Assembly (NCBI RefSeq): GCF_006717145.1
Contig: NZ_VFQF01000002.1
Coordinates: 682,001 to 746,000 of the forward strand
Origin: Humibacillus xanthopallidus
GTDB taxonomy: Bacteria; Actinomycetota; Actinomycetes; Actinomycetales; Dermatophilaceae
DNA: 64,000 nucleotides
Direction: 5' to 3'
This document shows, piece by piece, positions 46,726 through 55,065 of this stretch (its first letter is position 1; each line of letters begins with the position of its first letter). Below the pieces are notes generated by a model. That model ran no database searches and was not told the DNA's origin. It worked only from the letters and a program-made list of their open reading frames with translations. The translations under genes were made by a program, and so were the position numbers.

Positions 46726-48488
46726 GCGCCCCCGGCGGCCGCCTGCCCCTGCTCGCCGCGGCAGCAGCCGCGGTGGCCCTCGCCGCCGCCGACACCTACG
46801 TCGTCGTCCTCGCACTGACCGACATGATGGCGGGCGTCGGCCTCGGCATCGAGGCCCTCCAGCGGGCGACGCCGATCATCTCGGGCTTCCTGCTCGGCTA
46901 CATCGCCGTGCTGCCGCTCATCGGCCGGCTCTCAGACCTGCTCGACCGGCGCCGCATCCTGCTCGGCTGTCTCGTCGTCTTCGTCGTCGGCTCCGCCATC
47001 ACCGCGCTCGCGGTCGAGATGCCGGTGCTCGTCACGGGCCGGGTGCTCCAGGGCATCGGCGGGGGCGGCCTCGTGCCGGCCACGCTCGCCCTCGTCGCCG
47101 ACCTCTGGCCCGCAGACCGGCGCGGCACCCCGCTCGGTGTCGTCGGCGCGGTGCAGGAGCTCGGCTCCGTCCTCGGCCCGGTGCTCGGGGCCGTCATCCT
47201 CGCGTGGGCGGGCTGGCGCGCCATCTTCTGGGCCAACGTCGTCGCCGGCCTGCTGCTGTATGCCGTCATCCACCTCCTCGGGTCACGTGCCCTCGGGAGC
47301 GGGGCGGGCGGCATACCCCCGGGCGACGGAGTGCTCTCTCGATCGGAGGGTGGCGACGGAGTGCTCTCTCGATCGGGACGTGGGGGAGGGCGCGGGGTCA
47401 CCGTGCTCGCGTGGGTGCTCGCGGTGCTCGCGCTCGGCATCGGGTGGCTCGCGCTGGCGGCTCCCGACTCGCTCGTCACGGACGTCACCCTCGGTGCCCC
47501 CTTCGTGCCCTTTGCTGGCGACTCGCGCGTGCTGACCCCGATCGGGCTCGTCGCGCTCGCGCTGCTCGTCCTGCTCGCGGTCGTCACGGCGCCGCGCTGG
47601 TGGGCGGTGCTGCGGCAGTCCGACCTCTTCGGGGCGCTCCTCGTCGCGGTCGCGCTCGGGAGCCTCGTGCTCACCTTCGCGTCGTCGGACCCCGAGCGCG
47701 AGGTGGTCGGCCCCCTCGGCTACTCGCTGCTGCCGATCGGTGCCGTGGCCCTGCTCGTGCTCTGGTGGTGGCATCGCCGGGCGGCCGCGCCGCTCATCCC
47801 TCGAGGGGTGCTGCACGCGCGCGGCGTGCGCTCGCTCGTCGTCAGCCTCCTCGTCGGCGCGGCGCTCGTGGCCGTCGTCGTCGACGTGCCGCTGCTCGCG
47901 CGGCTCACCGACGACTACGACGCGACGGGGGCGGCGCTCGTGCTCGTGCGCTTCCTCGTCGCGGTGCCCGTCGGAGCCTTCGCCGGCGGCTGGGCGCTTC
48001 GCCGTCTGGGCGACGGAGCAGTGGCCGGGGCCGGTCTCGCCCTCGCGGGGGCCGGTCTGCTCGTCATGTCGGGCTGGACCCTCGACTCGCTCGGCGAGGT
48101 CGTGTCGACGACCGTCGTGCTCGTCATCGTCGGGCTCGGTGTCGGGCTCGCGCTCGCGCCCGTGAACAACGCCGCGCTCGCCGACTCGCCGGCCGACGCC
48201 CACGGCGTCGCGAGCTCGCTCGTCGTCGTCGCCCGCATGGTCGGCATGGTCGTCGGACTGGCCCTGCTCACCACGGTGGGCCTGTCGCGCTACTACGACG
48301 CCGTCCGCCTGCTGCCCGACCCGCTCGACACCGCAGCCCTCATCGGCGCCGGCGTCGTGCAGGTGCAGACCGTCTTCCTCGGCGGGGCGCTGGCCGCACT
48401 CGTCGGGTCGGCCGTGGCGCTCACCCTCGGGCTGCGGCGTCGAGACCCGGTCGTGCGTCGCGAGGAGCGGGTGGCCGCGGTCCTCTGA
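46722..48488 (+). CDS. MFS transporter, P55-like (DHA2 type), with repeat insert
   Basis: Membrane exporter of 588 residues with about 14 membrane segments. Family motifs: DTYVVVLAL in the first helix, GRLSDLLDRRRILLG (loop 2-3), GRVLQGIGGGGLVPATLALVADLWP, and GAVQELGSVLGPVLGAVIL (motif C of exporters). Mycobacterial P55 (Rv1410c) follows lprG in the same way and moves lipids across the envelope. GTG at 46722 overlaps the lprG stop. A loop near residues 195-225 holds two in-frame copies of a dispersed DNA repeat (GDGVLSRS twice), absent from what I expect in relatives. Confidence 0.9.
   Translation: MSAPGGRLPLLAAAAAAVALAAADTYVVVLALTDMMAGVGLGIEALQRATPIISGFLLGYIAVLPLIGRLSDLLDRRRILLGCLVVFVVGSAITALAVEMPVLVTGRVLQGIGGGGLVPATLALVADLWPADRRGTPLGVVGAVQELGSVLGPVLGAVILAWAGWRAIFWANVVAGLLLYAVIHLLGSRALGSGAGGIPPGDGVLSRSEGGDGVLSRSGRGGGRGVTVLAWVLAVLALGIGWLALAAPDSLVTDVTLGAPFVPFAGDSRVLTPIGLVALALLVLLAVVTAPRWWAVLRQSDLFGALLVAVALGSLVLTFASSDPEREVVGPLGYSLLPIGAVALLVLWWWHRRAAAPLIPRGVLHARGVRSLVVSLLVGAALVAVVVDVPLLARLTDDYDATGAALVLVRFLVAVPVGAFAGGWALRRLGDGAVAGAGLALAGAGLLVMSGWTLDSLGEVVSTTVVLVIVGLGVGLALAPVNNAALADSPADAHGVASSLVVVARMVGMVVGLALLTTVGLSRYYDAVRLLPDPLDTAALIGAGVVQVQTVFLGGALAALVGSAVALTLGLRRRDPVVRREERVAAVL
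47324..47375 (+). repeat. Two in-frame copies of a dispersed repeat inside the P55 gene
   Basis: The core GAGTGCTCTCTCGATCG occurs at about 47329-47345 and again 30 bp later at about 47359-47375, each preceded by CGACG. They encode GDGVLSRS twice in the loop after the sixth membrane segment. A third copy lies inverted between pyrE and the MimR-like gene (51327-51348), with one base changed in 22. Confidence 0.92.
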
Positions 48489-48528
48489 CTGACGACCGCC
48501 ACGTGCAGGCGGCCGTCCAGCGAGTGGG

Positions 48529-49320
48529 TCAGTCGACGATCTCGACGACGACCGGCGCGTGGTCGGAGGCGCCCTTGCCCTTGCGCTCCTCACGGTCGAT
48601 CGCGGCCCCGACGACGCGCTCGGCGAGCGAGGGGGAGCAGAGGGCGAAGTCGATGCGCATGCCCTGGCGCTTGGGGAAGCGCAGCTGGGTGTAGTCCCAG
48701 TAGGTGAAGGTGCCGGGCTCGGAGGTGTGGGGCCGCACGACGTCGGCGAAGCCGGCATCGACGACGGCGGCGAACGCCGCGCGCTCCGCCGGTGACGTGT
48801 GGGTCCGCCCCTCGTAGTAGGCCACGCTCCACACGTCGGCGTCGGTCGGCGCGATGTTCCAGTCGCCCATGAGGGCTATCTGCGCGGCGGGGTCGTCGGC
48901 GAGCCACCCGCGGGCGGCCCGCTCGAGGGCCGCCAGCCACTCGAGCTTGTAGGCCAGGTGCGGGTCCTCGAGGGCGCGACCGTTGGGGATGTAGAGCGAC
49001 CACAGGCGCACACCCCCGCAGACGGCGCCCAGGGCGCGGGCCTCGGCCGTTGCCGGCTCGCCCCAGCCGGGCATGGCGTCGAAGCCGACCTGCACGTCGG
49101 TGAGCCCCACGCGCGACGCGATGGCGACCCCGTTCCACTGGTTCAGCCCGTGGTGGGCCACCTCGTAGCCGAGCGCCTCGAAGCGGTCGAAGGGGAACTG
49201 GTCCTCGCGGGCCTTGGTCTCCTGGAGGGCGATCGCGTCGACCTCGTTGCGCTCGAGCCAGGCCGTGACCCGGTCGATGCGGGACCGGATCGAGTTGACG
49301 TTCCACGTGGCGATACGCAC
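48529..49320 (-). CDS. xth: Exodeoxyribonuclease III
   Basis: Base-excision repair AP endonuclease and 3'-exonuclease of 263 residues. All EEP-fold motifs are visible: RIATWNVNSIRSR at the start, ALQETKAREDQFP, WNGVAIASR, LWSLYIPNGR, MGDWNIAPTD, the RIDFALCS motif and the terminal GASDHAPVVVEI with the catalytic Asp-His pair. GTG at 49320. TAGGGT lies 8 nt upstream on the minus strand. Divergent from an SDR gene. Not an operon. Confidence 0.96.
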   Translation of the reverse strand: MRIATWNVNSIRSRIDRVTAWLERNEVDAIALQETKAREDQFPFDRFEALGYEVAHHGLNQWNGVAIASRVGLTDVQVGFDAMPGWGEPATAEARALGAVCGGVRLWSLYIPNGRALEDPHLAYKLEWLAALERAARGWLADDPAAQIALMGDWNIAPTDADVWSVAYYEGRTHTSPAERAAFAAVVDAGFADVVRPHTSEPGTFTYWDYTQLRFPKRQGMRIDFALCSPSLAERVVGAAIDREERKGKGASDHAPVVVEIVD

Positions 49321-49328
49321 AGTCGGTC

Positions 49329-49365
49329 ACCCTAGACCGCGGGGCCGACACCGCGTGCCTAGGGT
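49329..49365. promoter_or_regulatory. Back-to-back leaderless promoters for xth and SDR gene
   Basis: TAGGGT on the minus strand (49329-49334) ends 8 nt before the xth start, and TAGGGT on the plus strand (49360-49365) ends 7 nt before the SDR start at 49373. The two identical boxes face away from each other 25 bp apart, so the promoters probably compete. Confidence 0.55.
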
Positions 49366-49372
49366 GACACCC

Positions 49373-50149
49373 ATGACTGCCGAGCGAAGCCCGCGACCCA
49401 CCGCCCTCGTCACCGGAGCGAGCGCCGGCATCGGCCGCGAGTTCGCGCTCCAGCTCGCGGGGCGCGGGCACGACCTCGTGCTCGTCGCGCGGGACCGCGG
49501 GCGGCTCGACGTCCTCGCAGCCGAGCTGACGAGCAGGTATGCCGTCTCCGCCGAGGTGCTCGCCGCCGACCTCTCCGACCGGTCGGCACTGCAGACGGTC
49601 GCGGACCGGGTGGCCGACCCGGCCCGCCCCGTCGACGTCGTCGTCAACAACGCGGGCTACGGCCAGCGGCGCAGCTTCCTGCGCAACGACGTCGCCGCCG
49701 AGGAGGCGGCCTTCGACGTGCTGACCCGGGCCGTGCTCGTGCTCTCCCACGCGGCCGGTGTCGCGATGCGCGACCGCGGCCGGGGCCAGATCATCAACGT
49801 CTCGTCGGTCGCCGGCTTCATCGCGTCGGGCTCCTACTCGGCGGCCAAGGCCTGGGTGACGACGTTCAGCGAGGGGCTGGCGAGCGAGCTCGAGGGCACG
49901 GGGGTCACCGTGACGGCCCTGTGCCCCGGCTTCACCAACACGGAGTTTCAGCAGCGTGCGGGCATCGGCAAGCCGGGGCCCGACTTCCTCTGGCTCGACC
50001 CGGCGCGGCTCGTGCGCGACTGCCTCGACGACGTCGCCAGGGGCCGTGTCGTCTCGGTGCCGGGGCTGCAGTACAAGGCGATGGTCGGCCTGCTGCGGGT
50101 CGTGCCGCGATCGGTCGTCCGGCGTCGGGCTCGGCTCTCGCGTCGCTGA
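49373..50149 (+). CDS. Short-chain dehydrogenase/reductase
   Basis: A classical SDR of 258 residues using NAD(P)H. Cofactor motif TALVTGASAGIGREFA, basic VARDRGRLDVLA after the second strand hints at NADP, then VNNAGYG, catalytic Ser in INVSSVAGFIASGSYSAAKAW with Tyr and Lys (YSAAK), and the LCPGFTNTEF segment. C-terminus is basic (RSVVRRRARLSRR). It resembles the YqjQ/DltE-like SDR group annotated as acyl or steroid dehydrogenases; the substrate is not clear. Leaderless ATG. Confidence 0.92.
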   Translation: MTAERSPRPTALVTGASAGIGREFALQLAGRGHDLVLVARDRGRLDVLAAELTSRYAVSAEVLAADLSDRSALQTVADRVADPARPVDVVVNNAGYGQRRSFLRNDVAAEEAAFDVLTRAVLVLSHAAGVAMRDRGRGQIINVSSVAGFIASGSYSAAKAWVTTFSEGLASELEGTGVTVTALCPGFTNTEFQQRAGIGKPGPDFLWLDPARLVRDCLDDVARGRVVSVPGLQYKAMVGLLRVVPRSVVRRRARLSRR

Positions 50150-50196
50150 GCCTGCGCGCTCCGGTTATTCGAGCGACCGGCGTCAGTGCGCCCTTC

Positions 50197-50202
50197 TAGG
50201 GT
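50197..50202 (+). promoter_or_regulatory. -10 box (TAGGGT) of leaderless VOC gene
   Basis: TAGGGT ends 7 nt before the ATG at 50210, identical in sequence and spacing to the box before the SDR gene at 49360. Confidence 0.55.
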
Positions 50203-50209
50203 GTGGGCC

Positions 50210-50662
50210 ATGGCGACGACGCAGCAGGCTCCGCAGGTCAGACAGGTGCAGGTCACGTTCGACTGCGCAGACCCCGAACGGGTCGCCCGGTTCTGGTGCG
50301 AGGTGCTCGGCTACGTCGTGCCCCCACCGCCGCCGGGCTTCGCGAGCTGGGAGGAGTTCGACCGAGCGCTGCCACCGGACGACCAGGGCTCGGCCTTCGC
50401 CTGCGTCGACCCGAACGGCGTCGGGCCGCGGCTGTTCTTCCAGCGAGTGCCCGAGGGCAAGGTCGTCAAGAACCGCGTGCACCTCGACGTGCGGGTCGGC
50501 ACCGGTCTCGTCGGGCAGGAGCGCCTCGACGTCCTCGAGGCCGAGTGCGCCCGCCTGGTCGCCCTGGGTGCGACCCGCGGCCGGCTCCTGGTCGCCGACG
50601 GCCACAACGAGTCGTGCCAGGTCATGCAGGACGTCGAGGGCAACGAGTTCTGCCTGGACTAG
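50210..50662 (+). CDS. VOC (glyoxalase-like) family protein
   Basis: A 150-residue protein with two beta-alpha-beta-beta-beta modules: VQVTFDCADPERVARFWCEVLGYVVPPPPPGF, then KNRVHLDVRVG and VMQDVEGNEFCLD. This is the Glyoxalase_6-like branch common in actinobacteria, often tied to fosfomycin-like or metabolite binding but mostly without proven activity. Metal ligands are not certain. ATG at 50210 with a leaderless box; an in-frame ATG at 50186 lies before that box and is rejected. Confidence 0.85.
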   Translation: MATTQQAPQVRQVQVTFDCADPERVARFWCEVLGYVVPPPPPGFASWEEFDRALPPDDQGSAFACVDPNGVGPRLFFQRVPEGKVVKNRVHLDVRVGTGLVGQERLDVLEAECARLVALGATRGRLLVADGHNESCQVMQDVEGNEFCLD

Positions 50663-50733
50663 CAGCTGCGACCGCCGATCGAGCAGCGGGCACACGCGTG
50701 AGCGGACCGCTGCTCGCCCTACCATTGAGCCTC

Positions 50734-51291
50734 GTGACTGACACCGCCGCCGCCCGTGCCCGCCTCCTCGAGATCATCCGGGAGAAGGCGATCGTCCACG
50801 GTCGCGTCACCCTGAGCTCCGGCAAGGAAGCCGACTACTACGTCGACCTGCGCCGCATCACGCTCGACGGAGAGGCCGCACCGCTCGTCGGGATCGTCAT
50901 GCGCGACCTGACCAAGGACCTCTCCTACGACGCCGTCGGCGGTCTCACGCTCGGAGCCGACCCCGTCGCGACCTCGATGCTGCACGCCGCGGCGGCCGCA
51001 GGCGAGCGGCTCGACGCCTTCGTCGTGCGCAAGGCCGGCAAGGCCCATGGTCTCCAGCAGCGCATCGAGGGCCCGTCGATCCGCGGCCGTCGCGTCGTCG
51101 TCGTCGAGGACACGACGACGACCGGCGCCTCGCCGCTGGCCGCCGTCGAGGCGGCCCGTGAGGACGGCGCGACCGTCGTGGCCGTCGCGACCATCGCCGA
51201 CCGCGCGACCGGCGCGGGGGAGCGCATCAGCGAGGAGGCCGGCGTCCCCTACCTGCACGCCTACTCCCTCGAAGAGCTCGGGCTGGCCTGA
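50734..51291 (+). CDS. pyrE: Orotate phosphoribosyltransferase
   Basis: Makes orotidine 5'-phosphate from orotate and PRPP in pyrimidine synthesis. 185 residues: LLEIIREKAIVHGRVTLSSGKEADYYVDLRR, GLTLGADPVATSM, VVRKAGKAHGLQQRIEG, and the PRPP loop VVVVEDTTTTGASPLAAV. The usual EDVVTTG is EDTTTTG here. GTG at 50734; TACCAT lies 8 nt upstream, again leaderless in style. No other pyrimidine gene is nearby. Confidence 0.96.
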   Translation: MTDTAAARARLLEIIREKAIVHGRVTLSSGKEADYYVDLRRITLDGEAAPLVGIVMRDLTKDLSYDAVGGLTLGADPVATSMLHAAAAAGERLDAFVVRKAGKAHGLQQRIEGPSIRGRRVVVVEDTTTTGASPLAAVEAAREDGATVVAVATIADRATGAGERISEEAGVPYLHAYSLEELGLA

Positions 51292-51348
51292 GCCACGGGC
51301 CGCACCCCGAGCCACGGGTCCCACCCCGATCGAGAGAGCACTTCGTCG
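51290..51348. repeat. Tandem 19-bp repeat next to inverted copy of dispersed repeat
   Basis: Starting in the pyrE stop codon, GAGCCACGGG(C/T)C(G/C)CACCCC occurs twice in tandem (51290-51308 and 51309-51327). It is followed at once by CGATCGAGAGAGCACTTCG (51327 on), the inverted copy of the repeat found in the P55 gene. Confidence 0.88.
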
Positions 51349-51381
51349 GCACGGGGCTCCGGGCGGCCCGGCTGCCGCGGA

Positions 51382-52992
51382 TCAGAGGCGGGGCACGTGG
51401 AGGTCGTACTGCGCGATCTTGCGGTAGATCGTCGAGCGGCTCATGCCGAGGTCGCGCGCGGCCTCCTTCATCGTCGCCCCGGGCCGCGTCAGCGCCCGGA
51501 CGATCTCCTCGCGCTCGAACGCCTCGATGCGGGTCAGGCGCCGGTGCGAGCCGCTCAGCACCTCGCTCGGCAGGTGCCGGGCATCGACGACGTCGGTGCG
51601 CGTCACCGCCTGACGCACGGCGTGCACGAGCTGCTCGACGTTGCCGGGCCAGCCGTGGTCGGTGAGGGCCCGCTGGGCTGCCGGCGTGAACTCGATCTCG
51701 CGTCCACGCACCCGTCGCGCGACGTGCGCTGCGAGCGGCAGCACGTCGGCCGGACGCTCGCGCAGCGGCGGTACCTCGACGACGGTGCCGACGAGCGCCC
51801 TCACCGCAGGCGGTATGCCGTCGAAGAGCCGGGCGGTCACCGCTCCACCGCACGAGGCGAGGTCGGGGTCAACGAAGCCTGACGGGGCGAGGGCCGAGGA
51901 GGTTCCAGAGTGGGCGACGGCGGGAGGGGTGGCACCGGCGCTCGCAGGCGTGACGTCGGCGACGGCATACGTGGAGCGGCTGACCCGGCCGAGCACCTGG
52001 CCGACCTCGTCGCCCGCCCAGGCGGGCAGCTCGTCGACGTCGCAGGCGATGACCGAGGTGCTGGGCTTGCCGACCTCGGGGGTCCACAGCGAGAGCCACG
52101 CGGCGACGTCCTGCGGGGCCGGCAACCCGGCGCTGAGGATCCGGTCGCGGGGGCGGGCGGCGCGCAGCGCCTGGGCGAGGAGCGTGGCCCGGCCCGACCC
52201 CGGCTCCCCGACCGCAGCCACGAGACGGCCGGCGGCGAGGGCGCTCGCGGCGGCGTCGACCGCCTCGCGCCACGCGGGGGAGAGGTCGTGCAGCGTGCCC
52301 GAGCCCGGCTCGAGCTGCGCCGCCTCGACGCGATAGACCTCGCCCCGTGGCGCCGCCCGCGGTCGCAGGCCCAGCGAGCGGGCGAGCATGAGCGCCGTGG
52401 TCGTGCTCGCCGCGGACTGTGCCAGTGCGAGGAGCAGGTCACCGCGGTCACGCGACCACGTCGTGATGTTGACGCTGCCCTCGAGCCGCCCGGTCGTCGG
52501 GTCGAGCACGGGCACGGCGGCGCACGTGTAGCCGCAGAGGCTCAGGCTGTAGTGCTCCTCGGCACGCACGAGTGCCGGCACCCGGTCGGCGAGCGCCAGC
52601 CCGAGTCCGTTGGTGCCCGCCTCGCGCTCGGAGAAGGCGAAACCCGGAGCGAGGTGGACCGCGTCGAGGGCCCGCAGGAGCGAGGTGTCAGCGCTCAGGC
52701 GGTTGAGGACGAGCCCCTCGGCGTCCGTGAGCATGAGGCTGATCGGCTCGTCAGCAAGGGTGCGGTGCAGGCTCGTCAGCACCTCGTGACCGCACTGGAA
52801 GAAGAGCGAGTCGCGCGGCTCGGGCGCCCCGGAGAAGACCGGAGTGACCGACTCGAGCGGCACGCCGTAGTCCTCGCTGCGGCGCCACGACGCGAGGAGC
52901 CGCTCGGCGACGGGCGCGGCCAGGGTCGTGCCCGGGTCGCTCGACCCGTCACCGTGACCCGCCCTCGCGGGCGTCGCGTCGTCCTTCGGCAC
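51382..52992 (-). CDS. GAF-AAA-Fis transcriptional activator, MimR/AcoR-like
   Basis: A 536-residue regulator built like sigma-54 enhancer-binding proteins but altered. Residues about 25-225: GAF-type sensor with SWRRSEDYGVPLE and FSEREAGTNGLGLAL, as in AcoR and mycobacterial MimR. About 245-460: an AAA domain whose Walker A reads GEPGSGRATLL, with Arg in place of Lys, and no GAFTGA loop, so it probably does not remodel sigma-54. C-terminus: Fis-type HTH (EREEIVRALTRPGATMKEAARDLGMSRSTIYRKIAQYD). Divergent from the amidohydrolase operon, which it should control. Confidence 0.9.
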   Translation of the reverse strand: MPKDDATPARAGHGDGSSDPGTTLAAPVAERLLASWRRSEDYGVPLESVTPVFSGAPEPRDSLFFQCGHEVLTSLHRTLADEPISLMLTDAEGLVLNRLSADTSLLRALDAVHLAPGFAFSEREAGTNGLGLALADRVPALVRAEEHYSLSLCGYTCAAVPVLDPTTGRLEGSVNITTWSRDRGDLLLALAQSAASTTTALMLARSLGLRPRAAPRGEVYRVEAAQLEPGSGTLHDLSPAWREAVDAAASALAAGRLVAAVGEPGSGRATLLAQALRAARPRDRILSAGLPAPQDVAAWLSLWTPEVGKPSTSVIACDVDELPAWAGDEVGQVLGRVSRSTYAVADVTPASAGATPPAVAHSGTSSALAPSGFVDPDLASCGGAVTARLFDGIPPAVRALVGTVVEVPPLRERPADVLPLAAHVARRVRGREIEFTPAAQRALTDHGWPGNVEQLVHAVRQAVTRTDVVDARHLPSEVLSGSHRRLTRIEAFEREEIVRALTRPGATMKEAARDLGMSRSTIYRKIAQYDLHVPRL

Positions 52993-53153
52993 CGTCGCCT
53001 CCTCCTGCCCGATCTCGCTCCGACGCTACGCCCGTCGAGGAGATCCGTCTCGGCCGCTGCGTCTCAAATTGGGACACCGTGCGTCTGTCGGGCTCGGCCG
53101 TCCGTGCCTACGGTCGTGGAGAGGTCAACGACGACATCATCGAGGAGACAGCA

Positions 53154-54220
53154 TGTACAGCAAGGACGGCGAGAGCTACTTCATCGTCGACGCGCACATC
53201 GCGTTGTGGGATGCCCGCCCCGAGAACCAGCGCAACATCCACGGCAAGCAGTTCATCGACTGCTTCTACGACTACCACCGCAACCTCAGCCCCGAGTCCG
53301 AGGTGTGGAGCTACGAGGACTACCTCTACCAGGGCGGCGAGCGGCTCAAGAAGGACCTCTTCGACGACGGCTACGTCGACCACGCGATCTTCCAGCCGGC
53401 CCACCTCGGTGAGTTCTACGTCAATGGCTTCGGGCAGACGGAGGAGGCCTCGCAGCTCGCCAAGGCCGACCCGGCGCGCCTGACCTACAACCACCACTTC
53501 GACCCCCGCAACGGCGAGCAGGGCCTCGACCAGCTGCGTGCCGACGTCGAGCGGCTCGGCTTCAAGGGCGTCAAGCTCTACACCGCCGAGTGGCACGGCG
53601 AGAGCCGAGGCTGGAAGCTCGACGACCCGTGGGCCTACCGCTACTTCGAGGCCTGCCGCGAGCTCGGCGTGACGAACATCCACGTGCACAAGGGCCCGAC
53701 GATCCGGCCGCTCGACCGCGACGCCTTCGACGTCGCCGACATCGACCACGTCGCGAGCGACTTCACCGACCTCAACTTCATCGTCGAGCACGTCGGCCTG
53801 CCCCGCCTCGAGGACTTCTGCTGGATCGCGACGCAGGAGCCCAACGTCCACGGCGGGCTCGCGGTTGCGATGCCCTTCATCCACACCCGCCCCCGCTACT
53901 TCGCGCAGATCATCGGCGAGCTGCTCTACTGGATCGGCGAGGACCGCATCCAGTTCTCCAGCGACTACGCCATCTGGACGCCGAAGTGGCTCATCGAGAA
54001 GTTCGTCGACTTCCAGATCCCCGAGGACATGACGGAGTACGCCCCGCTGACGGTGGCCCAGAAGAAGAAGATCCTCGGGCTCAACGCGGCGAAGATGTAT
54101 GGCATCGACGTGCCCGCGGAGCTGCAGCTGCCCGACGCCGACGAGACCGCCACCGGCCCCCGCGGCGCCGACGACACGGTGGAGCGGGCGCAGGACCCGA
54201 CCGCCCTCGCCGGGGTCTGA
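53154..54220 (+). CDS. Amidohydrolase family protein of the mim/prm-type locus
   Basis: A 355-residue metal-dependent hydrolase of the amidohydrolase_2 (ACMSD-like) family. It opens with FIVDAHIALWD, where HxH-type ligands are reduced to one His, then has KGVKLYTAEWHGESRGWKLDD, IHVHKGPTIRP, FIVEHVGLPRLEDFC and FSSDYAIWTPKW. Proteins like this follow the propane monooxygenase genes in mycobacteria and rhodococci; role unknown there. ATG at 53154 has GAGGAG upstream. The family also includes decarboxylases. First gene of an operon with DUF59, alcohol dehydrogenase and ABM genes. Confidence 0.88.
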
Positions 54221-54222
54221 CG

Positions 54223-55065
54223 ATGGGCCTCGCGCCCCTGCGGGCCGCGCCCGACGTCGAGTCGCTCACGGCGGCCTACGACGCGCTGGCGACGGTGATC
54301 GACCCCGAGCTCGACGAGCCGATCACCGACCTCGGCTTCGTGCGCTCGCTCGAGGTCGTCGGCGACCACGTCGCCGCGCACCTGCGGCTGCCGACGTCGT
54401 TCTGCGCCCCGAACTTCGCCTACCTCATGGCGTCGGATGCGAAGGACGCCCTCTCGGCGCTGCCGTGGACCCGTGACGTCGTCGTCGAGCTTGACGACCA
54501 CCACGACAGCGACCTCATCAACGCGGGGCTCGCGGCCGACGCCGGCTACCGGGGCACCTTCCGCCACGAGGCCGACCAGGACCTCGACGAGCTGCGCGAG
54601 ACCTTCCAGCGCAAGGCCCACACCGCGGCGATGGAGCGCTGCCTCACGGCGCTGCTGCGGGCCGAGCCCGACCGTGCGGTCGAGGACCTCGGTTCGGTGA
54701 CGCTGGGCGACCTCCCGGCTGACGACCGCACGGCGGCGCTGCGGCGGCGCCGCGCGGCCATCGGCCTGCCCGACGACGACGGCGCCGCCGTCCTCGTCGA
54801 CCACGAGGGCAGGGGGTATGCCGTCCGCGACGTGCCGCTCGCCCTGCGGCGGGCGCGCTCGACCCGCATCTCGATCGACGGCAACGCGCACTTCTGCCGG
54901 GGCCTGCTCCGCACCCGCTACCCCGGCTCGGAGCGCGACCAGGTGCAGCGGCCCGAAGGGGCCGAGGCCGCCGACGCCGCGTATGCCGCCGATCTGCCTG
55001 AGGCGCAAGGCCGTCCGGCCCTGACGTTCATCCCCCTCTCCCAGCTGAAGGAGCACCACTCATGA
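54223..55065 (+). CDS. DUF59/MIP18-type iron-sulfur assembly-like protein
   Basis: A 280-residue protein. The N-terminal 100 residues are a MIP18/DUF59 domain: LTAAYDALATVIDPELDEPITDLGFVRSLEV and RLPTSFCAPNFAYLMASDAKDAL, with the conserved Cys that helps assemble Fe-S centres. The remaining 180 residues (FQRKAHTAAMERCLTALLRAEPDRAVEDL...) are specific to the versions found beside propane monooxygenases. It could help mature a diiron or Fe-S partner, yet no such enzyme is in this cluster. Starts 2 bp after the amidohydrolase stop and overlaps the dehydrogenase gene by 4 bp. Confidence 0.86.
   Translation: MGLAPLRAAPDVESLTAAYDALATVIDPELDEPITDLGFVRSLEVVGDHVAAHLRLPTSFCAPNFAYLMASDAKDALSALPWTRDVVVELDDHHDSDLINAGLAADAGYRGTFRHEADQDLDELRETFQRKAHTAAMERCLTALLRAEPDRAVEDLGSVTLGDLPADDRTAALRRRRAAIGLPDDDGAAVLVDHEGRGYAVRDVPLALRRARSTRISIDGNAHFCRGLLRTRYPGSERDQVQRPEGAEAADAAYAADLPEAQGRPALTFIPLSQLKEHHS

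Noticed and set aside
47324-47375. Frameshift or pseudogene caused by repeat in the P55 gene
   Set aside because: The two units keep the reading frame and the following helices and motifs are intact.
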